NCBI GenBank assembly: GCA_031550535.1
Contig: JAVBOM010000002.1
Coordinates: 124,001 to 188,000, forward strand
Direction: 5' to 3'
Source: Avichristensenella sp031550535
Lineage (GTDB): Bacteria; Bacillota; Clostridia; Christensenellales; Aristaeellaceae
Length of the DNA stretch: 64,000 nucleotides
Position 1 is the first letter of the stretch, and each line of letters begins with the position of its first letter. Shown piece after piece: positions 25,334-33,484 of this stretch. The notes under the pieces were generated by a model. That model was not told the DNA's origin, made no database searches, and saw only the letters and a list, made by a program, of their open reading frames with translations. The position numbers and the translations under genes are program-made.

Positions 25334-26289
25334 TCCCATCGGGCGCGGTGTGGGTGCTCTGCCTCCCGGACGACGGCGCCTGCCTGGCGCTGCTGGGCCG
25401 CGCGCGCGCGCTGGCGGACGAGGCGGACAGGCAGGTCGTGGCGCTGGGGACGGAGGATGATTCCCCGCCCGAACGGTATTTCCACGCGGGCGCGGACGGG
25501 GCTGTGCTGCTGACCGGCGCGCCGCCGGACACGCCTCGGACGGCGGACGCCTTCGCGGGAATCCTGTTGCGATACGCGCCGGAAATTGTGCTCTGCCCCG
25601 CGACGGTCGAGGGGCGCGCGATGTCCGCGTGGATCGCGGCGCGGCTGAATACGGGCCTGACGGCGGACTGTACCGCGCTATCGCTGACGCAGGATGGTTT
25701 CTTGTTGCAGACGCGCCCCGCGTTCGGGGGCAACCTCATCGCGGACATCCTGTGCCGCGCGCGGCGGCCACAGATGGCGTCCGTGCGGCCCGGCGTGTTC
25801 CCGCCGCCCGCGCCGGATACGTCGCGCACGGGCTTTGTCCAGCGCGTTGCATGTGAAGGAAGAATATTCCTGCAGCGGCTGCACGTGGAACAGAATGCCG
25901 AGGGCGCCCGCCTTGGCGACGCGGAAGTCATCGTGGCGGGCGGAAAGGGCGTTGGCGGCAAGGAGGGGTTCGCGAAGCTCGCGCGGCTGGCGGCGCTGCT
26001 GGGCGGCGTGGTCGGCGCGTCCCGCTCGGCCGTGGACCTGGGGTACGCGCCGTACGCGGCGCAAATCGGGCTGACCGGCGTGACGGTGCGCTCCCGGCTG
26101 TATCTGGCGGTGGGCATTTCCGGCTGCGTCCAGCACATCGCGGGCATGCGGGGGGCAAAAACCGTCGTCGCGGTCAACGCGGACCGGCGCGCGCAAATTT
26201 TCTCGCACGCGGACTACGGCATTGTGGGCGACTGGGAAGAAGTGGTGGACGAAATGATCGAACAGATCGAAAAAATAAGGAGGAAGTAG
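25330..26289 (+). CDS. etfA: Electron transfer flavoprotein alpha subunit
   Basis: 319 residues from GTG 25330, overlapping the etfB stop. The N-terminal domain is short and the FAD-binding C-terminal domain is complete: VGASRSAVDLGYAPYAAQIG, TGVTVRSRLYLAVGISGCVQ, HIAGMRGAKTVVAVN and FSHADYGIVGD. No ferredoxin domain is attached, unlike some clostridial lactate-dehydrogenase EtfA proteins. It ends one base before the iolB start. High confidence in family; the physiological partner is inferred from the operon. Confidence 0.93.
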   Translation: MIPSGAVWVLCLPDDGACLALLGRARALADEADRQVVALGTEDDSPPERYFHAGADGAVLLTGAPPDTPRTADAFAGILLRYAPEIVLCPATVEGRAMSAWIAARLNTGLTADCTALSLTQDGFLLQTRPAFGGNLIADILCRARRPQMASVRPGVFPPPAPDTSRTGFVQRVACEGRIFLQRLHVEQNAEGARLGDAEVIVAGGKGVGGKEGFAKLARLAALLGGVVGASRSAVDLGYAPYAAQIGLTGVTVRSRLYLAVGISGCVQHIAGMRGAKTVVAVNADRRAQIFSHADYGIVGDWEEVVDEMIEQIEKIRRK

Positions 26290-26290
26290 C

Positions 26291-27103
26291 ATGAATTACA
26301 AGAAAACCTACACCCCCGCGCAGGGATACACGGAGCTGAGCACCATCGGGAAATCGTCGCTCAACATGCTGGAATTCGGCATTCTGGCGCTCGGCCCCGG
26401 GCAGAGCCACGTCTTTGAGACGAAGGACCGCGAGGTCGCGTTCATCGTGCTGAGCGGCAAGGCTACGTTCGCCGCCGGCGGGCAATCGTTCGGGAGCGTC
26501 GGCGTGCGGCGAAGCGTGTTCGAGGGCAAGGCGGAGGCGTTCTACGCGCCGAGAAACACGTCGGTCACCATCCAGAGCCCGTGGAACGTGAAGATCGCGG
26601 TCTGCAAGACGCCCGCGCTGGCGGACGGCGAGGCGCAGGTGATCCGTCAATCCGATGTGCGCATGGTGAACCTCGGCCAGAAACCGTGGGAACGGGAGAC
26701 ATCGTTCATCATCGATGGGGCGACCAACGCGAAGCGGCTGACCATCGGCGAGGCGTACATCACGCCCGGCAACTGGGCCGGTTTCCCGCCGCACAAGCAC
26801 GACGAGGACAAAATGCCAGCCGAGGGCGTGCTGGAGGAGATCTATTACTTCCTGTTCCAGCCGGAGCAGGGGTTCGCGGTGCAGTGCCTGTACACGGCGG
26901 ACGGCGAGATCGACGAGGCGTACCGGGTGAAGAACGACGAGCTGGTGGAGTTCCCGCGCGGATACCACACCACGGTCGGCGCGCCCGGGTACAACACGTA
27001 TTTCCTGTGGCTGATGGCGGGCGAACACCAGGGCTTCTTCCGCGCCAACGACCCGGACCACGATTGGGTCGCGGCGGTTGAAAACCTGCTGAAGAAGCAA
27101 TAA
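26291..27103 (+). CDS. iolB: IolB-like 5-deoxy-glucuronate isomerase
   Basis: 270 residues from ATG 26291 (GGAGGAA at 26279). Bicupin of the KduI/IolB family: N-terminal cupin with ALGPGQSHVFET, C-terminal cupin with GNWAGFPPHKHDEDKMPAEG (metal His and Glu ligands) followed by LEEIYYFLFQPEQGFAVQ and FPRGYHTTVGAPGYNTYFLW. IolB converts 5-deoxy-D-glucuronate to 5-dehydro-2-deoxygluconate in myo-inositol breakdown; the next steps would be a PfkB kinase and a class II aldolase, both in this operon. The dehydrogenase, dehydratase and hydrolase of the standard inositol pathway are not in the window. Confidence 0.88.
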   Translation: MNYKKTYTPAQGYTELSTIGKSSLNMLEFGILALGPGQSHVFETKDREVAFIVLSGKATFAAGGQSFGSVGVRRSVFEGKAEAFYAPRNTSVTIQSPWNVKIAVCKTPALADGEAQVIRQSDVRMVNLGQKPWERETSFIIDGATNAKRLTIGEAYITPGNWAGFPPHKHDEDKMPAEGVLEEIYYFLFQPEQGFAVQCLYTADGEIDEAYRVKNDELVEFPRGYHTTVGAPGYNTYFLWLMAGEHQGFFRANDPDHDWVAAVENLLKKQ

Positions 27104-27139
27104 TCACCGAAAACGGCAATGGGGGAGGGATGTGACGGC

Positions 27140-27994
27140 ATGCAAGAACCTCAATCGGCCCTGCTGATGAAAATGCGCGCGCTGATGCCACAGCTCAGCG
27201 TGACGGAACGAAAGGTGATCGATTGCATCCTGGCGCATCCGCGCGAGATCATCCACCTGTCCATCACGGGCCTTGCGGACATGAGCGGCGTGAGCGACGC
27301 GACGGTGGTGCGCGTGTGCAAGCGCCTGGGCATGCAGGGATACCAGGAGCTGAAGGTCACGCTGGCGCAGGACATCGTGTCCCCGATCGAGACGATTCAC
27401 GAGGACATCCTGGAGGGCGATTCCCCGCGCGTGATCGTGGAAAAGGTGTTCCAGAGCGCGGTTCATTCGCTGCAGTACACGCAGCGCATCCTGGACGGGA
27501 CGCAGTTCGCCGGGGCGGTGGAGGCCCTGCACGCGGCCGGGCGGATCAACATCTATGGCTGCGGCAACTCCGGCTCCGTCGCGATGGATATGGAGCATAA
27601 ATTTTTGCGCCTGGGGATGCCCGCGTTCGCGTACACGGACAGCCACATGCAGTGCATCGCCGCCACACTGCTGAAGAAGGGGGATGTGTGCGTCTGCGTC
27701 AGCCATTCCGGCTCGTCCCGGGATGTGATCGACGCCGCGGAACTGTGCAAGGACGCGGGCGCGACCGTCATCAGCCTGACGAACATCGGGCGGAACCCCC
27801 TGGCGGACATGGCCGACATCCGGCTGGACACCGCGTCCAAGGAGACGGAATACCGGATCATCGCGCTGTCCAGCCGCATTTCGCAGTATACGATCATCGA
27901 CAGCCTGTACACGGCGCTCGCGCTGAAAAGGCGGGAGCGGGGGCGCGCGGAGACGCACGTGATCGAGAAGGCGCTGGAAAAGAAGAAGTACTAG
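27140..27994 (+). CDS. RpiR/MurR-family regulator with SIS domain
   Basis: 284 residues from ATG 27140; an alternative start at 27119 has a worse site. Residues ~1-75 are the RpiR HTH (MPQLSVTERKVIDCILAHP, then LSITGLADMSGVSDATVVRV and CKRLGMQGYQELK). Residues ~105-260 are a SIS sugar-phosphate-binding domain (GRINIYGCGNSGSVAMDMEH, VCVCVSHSGSSRDVIDAAEL, DAGATVISLTNIG). Such proteins sense a phosphosugar intermediate; as last gene of the operon it is the likely local regulator of the pathway. A long inverted-repeat element and a strong terminator follow. Confidence 0.9.
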   Translation: MQEPQSALLMKMRALMPQLSVTERKVIDCILAHPREIIHLSITGLADMSGVSDATVVRVCKRLGMQGYQELKVTLAQDIVSPIETIHEDILEGDSPRVIVEKVFQSAVHSLQYTQRILDGTQFAGAVEALHAAGRINIYGCGNSGSVAMDMEHKFLRLGMPAFAYTDSHMQCIAATLLKKGDVCVCVSHSGSSRDVIDAAELCKDAGATVISLTNIGRNPLADMADIRLDTASKETEYRIIALSSRISQYTIIDSLYTALALKRRERGRAETHVIEKALEKKKY

Positions 27995-28006
27995 CCTGGC
28001 GCACAT

Positions 28007-28165
28007 ATTACCCCGGCACCGAAAAGTCGGAATTCTGCACGGATCTTTTTCCGCCCGGCTGCGTCGCCCTCCACTCGGCGTAGCGCTGCTACGCCTCGTT
28101 CCAGCTCCTTGCTGGACGAAAAAATCTCTCGCGCAGTTCTTCCTACTTTTCGATGCCGGGGTAAT
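28007..28165. repeat. R2 inverted-repeat element, copy 1
   Basis: A 159-bp near-palindrome between two convergent genes. Outer arms ATTACCCCGGCAYCGAAAAGT are inverted with one mismatch and similarity continues for about 45 bases. The centre GGCGTAGC-GCT-GCTACGCC is a perfect hairpin shared with the two copies near 45.7 and 45.9 kb. No transposase; MITE-like by shape. Confidence 0.75.
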
Positions 28166-28215
28166 AACAAAAGAGGCATGAGCGGCCGATACGCTGCCTA
28201 TGCCTCTTTTGTTAT
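28164..28215. terminator. Bidirectional terminator between convergent operons
   Basis: ATAACAAAAGAGGCAT and its exact complement form a sixteen-pair stem; T runs are present in both directions. It serves the catabolic operon and the ABC exporter genes. Confidence 0.9.
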
Positions 28216-28222
28216 GGAGAAA

Positions 28223-30076
28223 TCACGAAACCCCCAGCGCACCCCTGCCCGCCGGTTCCGCCCCGTCCTCGTCGTCGATCTCGTCCAGGAAGCGCACCTG
28301 CGCCTCGCAGAGCTGGCGGTAGTGGCCGTCCGGGTTCTGGATCAGATCCTCGTGCGTGCCGCGCTCGGAGATGTTGCCGTCCTGCACCACCAGGATACAG
28401 TCGGCCTTCCTGATGGTGGACAGCCGGTGCGCGATGACGAAGCTCGTGCGGCCCCGGAGCAGACGTTCCAGCGCGCGCTGGATGAGCTGCTCGGTGTGCG
28501 TGTCGATGGAGGACGTGGCCTCGTCCAGGATTAGGATACGCGGATCATTGAGAAGCGCGCGGGCGAAGGAGATGAGCTGCTTCTGCCCGGCGGAGAGGGA
28601 GGAGCCGCGCTCGTTGACCACCGTCTCGTAGCCCTTTTCCATCCGGCGGATGAAGTCGTCCGCGTACACCGCGCGGGCGGCGTTTTCGACTTCTTCGTCC
28701 GTGGCGTCGAGCCTCCCGTAGCGGATGTTGTCGCGGATGGTACCGGAGAAGATGAAGCTATCCTGCAGCATGACGGACATCTGCGACCGGAGCGAGCGCA
28801 GCGTCACGTCGCGCACGTCGTGCCCGTCGATCAGCACGCGGCCGCCCGTCACATCGTAAAACCGGCTGACGAGGTTGACCACGGTGCTCTTGCCCGCGCC
28901 GGTCGGCCCCACCAGCGCGATGGTCTGGCCGGGTTCCGCCGTGAAGGAAACAGATTTTAGCACCGTCGTGTGGGGATCGTAGCCGAAGGAGACGTCGTCG
29001 AACCGCACCTCGCCCTGGATCTCGGGCAGCGTCTCCGCGCCCTCCTTGTCCCGAATTTCGGCCGGGGTATCGAAGATTTCGTAGATGCGCTCGACAGAGG
29101 CCATGGCGGCCAGCACCATATTATAGAAGTTGGCCAGGTTGTTGATCGGGTCCCAGAAACGGCCCAGATACCACAGGATCAGCAGTAGGCTGGAGAGCGG
29201 GAGCCCCTGCGCCCCGCCGGACAGCGACAGGCCGACCAGATATACCAGCACCGTGCCCATCTGCGACGTGATGTCGATGGCGGGCCAGAACAGGTTGTTG
29301 TACCGCACGGCGGACAGCCACGAGCCGCGGATGTCCTGGTTCACTTCCTCATAGGTCTGCTGGTTTTCCGGTTCCCGGACAAACGCCTGGGTTACCCGCA
29401 TGCCCGCGAGCGACTCGTGCAGGTATCCGTTCATGGTGGAGGTTTTCATGCGGACGACCTGCCAGCCGCGCCGCATGCGCCGTTTGATAATCATGATGAG
29501 GACGGCCAGGAGGATCAGCGAGGCGAGCGACACGAGCGTGAGTTGCCAGTTGATCACGAACATGATTGTCACCAGCAGCACCAGGGTCAGGCAGTCCACC
29601 AGCAGGTTGATGATGCCGTTGGAGAACAGGTCGTTCAGCGAGTTGACGTCGTTGATGACGCGGACCATGATCTTCCCGGCGGAGCGCGCGTCAAAGAACG
29701 AGAACGACAACGTCTGGATGTGGTCGAACAGATCCTGGCGGAGTGTCGCGATGGCCCGGCGGCCGGACATGTCCGTCAGCCGCACGCGGGCGCGCAGGCA
29801 GATAGCGCCCAGCGCGGCGGTCGCGATCATGCCGCCGACAAACCACGGCAGCGCGGAAAGTGAGGCCCCGGGCATGCCGAGCTTCTCCAGCACGGCCACC
29901 GCGCGGCTCATGAAATACGGAGACGCGATGCCGCACAGCGCGTAGATCACCATCAGCACGAGCGCGCGGCCCATCTGCTTGCTGTAGGGCTTCATGTAGG
30001 CGAGCAGGCGGAAGAACTGCGCCTTGTCAAATGGGGCTTCCAGCAGCTCGTCGTCTATGGTGCGCAGCCTGGCCAT
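28223..30076 (-). CDS. ABC exporter half-transporter, second subunit
   Basis: 617 residues. Six-helix exporter membrane domain (~30-320; TMs such as ALVLMVIYALCGIASPYF and LVDCLTLVLLVTIMFVIN) followed by an ATPase domain: Walker A GPTGAGKST (~400), Q-loop MLQDSFIFSGTI, signature LSAGQKQ in which the usual second Gly is Ala, Walker B ILILDEATSSID, H-loop IAHRLST. It pairs with the gene four bases upstream, giving a heterodimeric exporter of the LmrCD/BmrCD type. Exporters of this kind move drugs, lipids or peptides; the substrate is unknown. The acidic C-terminal tail is not conserved in the family. Confidence 0.9.
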   Translation of the reverse strand: MARLRTIDDELLEAPFDKAQFFRLLAYMKPYSKQMGRALVLMVIYALCGIASPYFMSRAVAVLEKLGMPGASLSALPWFVGGMIATAALGAICLRARVRLTDMSGRRAIATLRQDLFDHIQTLSFSFFDARSAGKIMVRVINDVNSLNDLFSNGIINLLVDCLTLVLLVTIMFVINWQLTLVSLASLILLAVLIMIIKRRMRRGWQVVRMKTSTMNGYLHESLAGMRVTQAFVREPENQQTYEEVNQDIRGSWLSAVRYNNLFWPAIDITSQMGTVLVYLVGLSLSGGAQGLPLSSLLLILWYLGRFWDPINNLANFYNMVLAAMASVERIYEIFDTPAEIRDKEGAETLPEIQGEVRFDDVSFGYDPHTTVLKSVSFTAEPGQTIALVGPTGAGKSTVVNLVSRFYDVTGGRVLIDGHDVRDVTLRSLRSQMSVMLQDSFIFSGTIRDNIRYGRLDATDEEVENAARAVYADDFIRRMEKGYETVVNERGSSLSAGQKQLISFARALLNDPRILILDEATSSIDTHTEQLIQRALERLLRGRTSFVIAHRLSTIRKADCILVVQDGNISERGTHEDLIQNPDGHYRQLCEAQVRFLDEIDDEDGAEPAGRGALGVS

Positions 30077-30080
30077 TCCG

Positions 30081-31847
30081 TCACGCTCCTTCCGTCCGGG
30101 AAAGGTCCGCGAAGTCCCGGTACTGGTCCATGAACATTTGATAGTAGAGGCCCTGCTTTTCCATCAGGGTGCGGTGGTTTCCGCGCTCCTGGATCGTCCC
30201 GTCCGCGAGCACGAGGATCTGGTCCGCGTGGATGACGGAGGAGATGCGGTGCGCGATGATGAACGTCGTCCGCTTGCCCAGCACCTCGCGAAGGCGCGCC
30301 TGGATGGCGGATTCCGTCTCCATGTCCACGGCGGAGGTGGCGTCGTCCAGGATGAGGATCTTCGGATCGATCGCCAGCGCGCGGGCGATGGATACGCGCT
30401 GCTTCTGCCCGCCGGACAGCCCCAGCCCGCGCTCGCCCACCACGGTGTCCCACGCCTGCGGCATGTGGGTGATGAATTCCTCCGCCTGCGCGATGTCCGC
30501 CGCGCGCTCAATGTCCGGCTGCGGCAGATCCGGCCGGCCGAAGGCGATGTTCTCGGCGATGCTGTCGGAGAACAGGAACGTCTCCTGCATCACGTAGCCG
30601 ATGTTGGTGCGGAGCTTCGCGAGGCTCTGTTTGCGCACGTCCACGCCGTCCACCCTGACGCTGCCGGTGCGGATGTCATAATACCGGCCGAGCAGGTTGA
30701 CGACGGAGGTCTTGCCGCTGCCTGTGGCGCCCATCAGCGCGATGGTTTCGCCCGGCGCGGCGTCAAAGCTGATATTCTTCAGCACCACGGTGTCGCCGTA
30801 GGCAAGGGTGACATCGCTGAAGGATACGCGGCCCTCATATTTGGCAGGGTTCACGGGGTTTTCCGGGTCCCGGACAATGCTGCCCAGGTCCAGGTAATAG
30901 AACAGCTTTTCCGCCGAGGTGATGCCCTGCGCGAACACGTTGACGAAGTTCGCCAGCATGCGCATGGGGTTGACCATCAGGTATACGTAGCCCGTCTGGG
31001 CGATCAGCGTGCCCAGGTCCATCTTGCCCGCCGCCACCAGGGACCCGCCCACCAGGAGCATCAGCGGCACGGCCAGGGAGCCGATGAAGTCCATCACCGG
31101 GTTGAAGTTGGACCAGATGCGCGTCGCCCGCAGGTTCAGGTTCAGCACGCTCTGGTTGTCCTCCTCGAAACGCTCGCTCTCGTGGGGCTCCCTGGCGAAC
31201 GCCTTGACGACGCGCACGCCAGCGATGTTCTCCTGCGTGCGGGTGTTGAGCACGGCGTTCTGCTCCCGGACGGCCGCGTGCGCGGGCCGGATCTTGCGGT
31301 TGAACGCCCAGGCGATGCCCGCCAGCACGGGACACACGGCCAGGATCACCAGCGTGATCGTCCAGCTCAGCGAGCCCATGAACACCAGCGCGCCAGTGAA
31401 CACGATCAGTTGCTCCACGAACGTTAAGCACAGGTTCATCAGGAAGTTGCGGACGCCCTCCATGTCGCCCGTCAGGCGCGACATGATTTCGCCCACCCTG
31501 TTTTTGTCATAAAAAGTGTAGGATTGCGCCTGCAGACGCGCGTAGATGTCGGTGCGCAAGCCGTAGACCACATCCTGCGACACGCGCTCAAAGAGCATGC
31601 CCCGGTGGTACAGGAGCGTCGCGCGCACACAGGTGATGCCAAGGATCAGCGCGCCGAGCTGGAGCATCAGCGTGAAATCGCGGTTCGGAAGCACCTGGTT
31701 GACCACCTCGCGGGTAATCAGGGGCAGGAACATGCGAAGGAGCTGCGTGAAAAAGATCATCACAAAGCCGATGAGAATGCGCCTGCGGAACGGCCGAAGA
31801 CGTTCGTAAAGGCGGTATAGCATGCCATGCCGGCCGCGTCGCGCCAT
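30081..31847 (-). CDS. ABC exporter half-transporter, first subunit
   Basis: 588 residues from ATG 31847; the start is preceded by GGGGGTGA. Membrane domain ~15-310, ATPase with Walker A GATGSGKTS, Q-loop VMQETFLFSDSI, canonical signature LSGGQKQ, Walker B ILILDDATSAVD in which Asp replaces the catalytic Glu, H-loop IAHRISS. The Glu-to-Asp change marks this as the degenerate-site partner, and the second subunit carries the intact Glu: the usual asymmetry of heterodimeric exporters. The two genes are four bases apart and co-transcribed. Confidence 0.9.
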   Translation of the reverse strand: MARRGRHGMLYRLYERLRPFRRRILIGFVMIFFTQLLRMFLPLITREVVNQVLPNRDFTLMLQLGALILGITCVRATLLYHRGMLFERVSQDVVYGLRTDIYARLQAQSYTFYDKNRVGEIMSRLTGDMEGVRNFLMNLCLTFVEQLIVFTGALVFMGSLSWTITLVILAVCPVLAGIAWAFNRKIRPAHAAVREQNAVLNTRTQENIAGVRVVKAFAREPHESERFEEDNQSVLNLNLRATRIWSNFNPVMDFIGSLAVPLMLLVGGSLVAAGKMDLGTLIAQTGYVYLMVNPMRMLANFVNVFAQGITSAEKLFYYLDLGSIVRDPENPVNPAKYEGRVSFSDVTLAYGDTVVLKNISFDAAPGETIALMGATGSGKTSVVNLLGRYYDIRTGSVRVDGVDVRKQSLAKLRTNIGYVMQETFLFSDSIAENIAFGRPDLPQPDIERAADIAQAEEFITHMPQAWDTVVGERGLGLSGGQKQRVSIARALAIDPKILILDDATSAVDMETESAIQARLREVLGKRTTFIIAHRISSVIHADQILVLADGTIQERGNHRTLMEKQGLYYQMFMDQYRDFADLSRTEGA

Positions 31848-32055
31848 AGGGCGTTCACCCCCCACTGCGTTATTTGCTCGGTGTACTGCAATGCCGTTGA
31901 ATATAGTAAATGAATGCGGGGCGTTCGTCAAAACGCGAATGCCGCCTGTGCCGGATTCCTACGGCCAGGCAGGCGATAAGACGGGAAAAGCGGCCAATTG
32001 CTCACTCGTTCGCCGCTTTTTGGCGTATTTCGCTGTGGTGGGAGCGGTTGGGATT

Positions 32056-32490
32056 CTACGCCTTGCGGTTGATGAAATCCAGCGCGTACCGCGTTCCGTG
32101 GTTCATGAGGACGCCGTCCGTCAGCCGGATGCGCAGAAGGCAGGTGTTCGGGTCATTCTCATCGACATGCCCGTTGTCATACCACCCGGCGAATGCCGCC
32201 CGCACTTTGGCCATCATGGCGGCGTTGCGCTCGTCGCGGACGTACCCGATGTTTTCCCCGGTTCCGTGCGCCGTAAACCATTCCCCGCAGACGGCGACAT
32301 CGGGGTTGTTTTCGATTTGCCGCATTTTGTTGGACAGTGCGTACGTGACGGTGTAAAACGCGCCGTCCTCGTAATAGGCGTCCACGGTGCGGACATGGGG
32401 ACGCGCGCCCTCCACCGTCGCGACGGAAATCAGACTGTCGCGGCCAAACCGCTCGGCCAGGATTGCGAGCGCCTCATCGTATCTGTCCAT
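32056..32490 (-). CDS. Pyridoxamine 5'-phosphate oxidase-like flavin protein
   Basis: 144 residues from ATG 32490 (GGAGGGCATC upstream). A longer in-frame reading to 32985 overlaps the divergent gene and is rejected. It has the split-barrel PNPOx layout: LISVATVEGARPHVRTVDAYYEDGAF, YTVTYALSNKMRQIENNPDVAV and a closing LRIRLTDGVLM. Proteins of this size usually bind FMN or F420 and act as small reductases or stress proteins, not as true PNPOx. A consensus promoter lies 55 bases upstream. Confidence 0.75.
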   Translation of the reverse strand: MDRYDEALAILAERFGRDSLISVATVEGARPHVRTVDAYYEDGAFYTVTYALSNKMRQIENNPDVAVCGEWFTAHGTGENIGYVRDERNAAMMAKVRAAFAGWYDNGHVDENDPNTCLLRIRLTDGVLMNHGTRYALDFINRKA

Positions 32491-32544
32491 TTGATGCCCT
32501 CCAAACGAAAGATTACCATAGGAAAGATTTGCCGGATTGCAAGC

Positions 32545-32573
32545 ATTATACCCGACATTCGGGGCGTATTCAA
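32545..32573 (-). promoter_or_regulatory. Promoter of PNPOx-like gene
   Basis: On the minus strand TTGAAT, 17 bases, TATAAT. A second TATAAT on the plus strand (32590-32595), with a weak -35, could serve the divergent DUF3781 gene. Confidence 0.65.
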
Positions 32574-32653
32574 GGCGGCCCGGTTGCGGTATAATGGAAA
32601 GGCAATGAGATCCGCGCCGCCGTCGCGGAAGGACACGCGAGGAGGGACACGCA

Positions 32654-33361
32654 ATGGCGCACACGCTATTTGACAACCTGGACAAGGTGCACACGACGGA
32701 GTTGGGCGCGAAGCGAATCGCGAAGAACCTGGGGTTGGACGCCGGGGATGTCGTCCGGTGGTGCAAGCAGCAGATCGAAAACCCGGATACGCTCACCAGA
32801 ACAGGGAAGAACTGGTACGTGCGCGGAGATGGGTTCGTCATCACGATCAACGCCCAGAGCCTCACGATCATCACGGCGCGCCGGGAGAAACCCAAGAAGG
32901 GCAGCGACTTGAGCGACGTGCGCCCCATCAAGGGGCTGGAGGACATTCCCTCGCTGAAAGCGAGGCTCATCGCGGTGTTCGACACAAAAACCCACCGGAA
33001 TGTGTCGGTGTACGGTCTGCTGCTGGCGGATCACATCCTGGAACTGACGGGCATGCCTCTGAATGAGGCGCTGGAAGCGTGCTATTCCGTCAACCGGAGG
33101 TGGCGGGACGGGGACGCTGGCTTCCAGGAAGGAAGGGACGCCGCGGGCGTGATCTACGATCTGGCGCGCGAGGAAAAAGACCCCGTCCGGGAGAAGGCGC
33201 TGCGGGTCATGGCGCAGGTCGCGGCGACGCCGCACGTGAAGCGCCACGCGCTGATCGCGTCGGAGTACGCGGTGAAGGTCGTCAACCTGCTGTATCCCGG
33301 GGACCTCGCGGAGGTCAGAAAGGAACGGGAACTGCAGATCAAGCTGATGGAAAGCGTCTGA
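32654..33361 (+). CDS. DUF3781 domain fused to Imm5-like helical domain
   Basis: 235 residues from ATG 32654 (AGGAGG ten bases upstream). Residues ~1-80 match the DUF3781 pattern (VHTTELGAKRIAKNLGL, DVVRWCKQQI, GKNWYVRGDGFVITIN, SLTIITARR). Residues ~110-230 are all-helical and resemble the Imm5-like 'putative immunity protein' family (HVKRHALIASEYAVKVVNLL followed by YPGDLAEVRKERELQI). Both are normally separate proteins. Neither has a known biochemical role. No toxin gene is adjacent, so an immunity function is not supported by context. Confidence 0.6.
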   Translation: MAHTLFDNLDKVHTTELGAKRIAKNLGLDAGDVVRWCKQQIENPDTLTRTGKNWYVRGDGFVITINAQSLTIITARREKPKKGSDLSDVRPIKGLEDIPSLKARLIAVFDTKTHRNVSVYGLLLADHILELTGMPLNEALEACYSVNRRWRDGDAGFQEGRDAAGVIYDLAREEKDPVREKALRVMAQVAATPHVKRHALIASEYAVKVVNLLYPGDLAEVRKERELQIKLMESV

Positions 33362-33422
33362 GGGCGGGCGGCGCCCGCACGGCAAGCGCCTGCCGCGCAG
33401 GGCGCGCGGACCGGCGAAATCA

Positions 33423-33451
33423 TTGACACGCATAGAAAAAGCCTGTATGAT
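33423..33451 (+). promoter_or_regulatory. Promoter of tyrosine-kinase gene
   Basis: TTGACA (33423-33428), 17 bases, TATGAT (33446-33451), 34 bases before the start codon. Confidence 0.75.
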
Positions 33452-33484
33452 GAAAAACAAATCGCAGAGTAAGACGGGTTTGTT

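Noticed and set aside
32491..32985. Longer reading of the PNPOx-like protein
   Set aside because: It would run through its own promoter and antisense to the DUF3781 gene.
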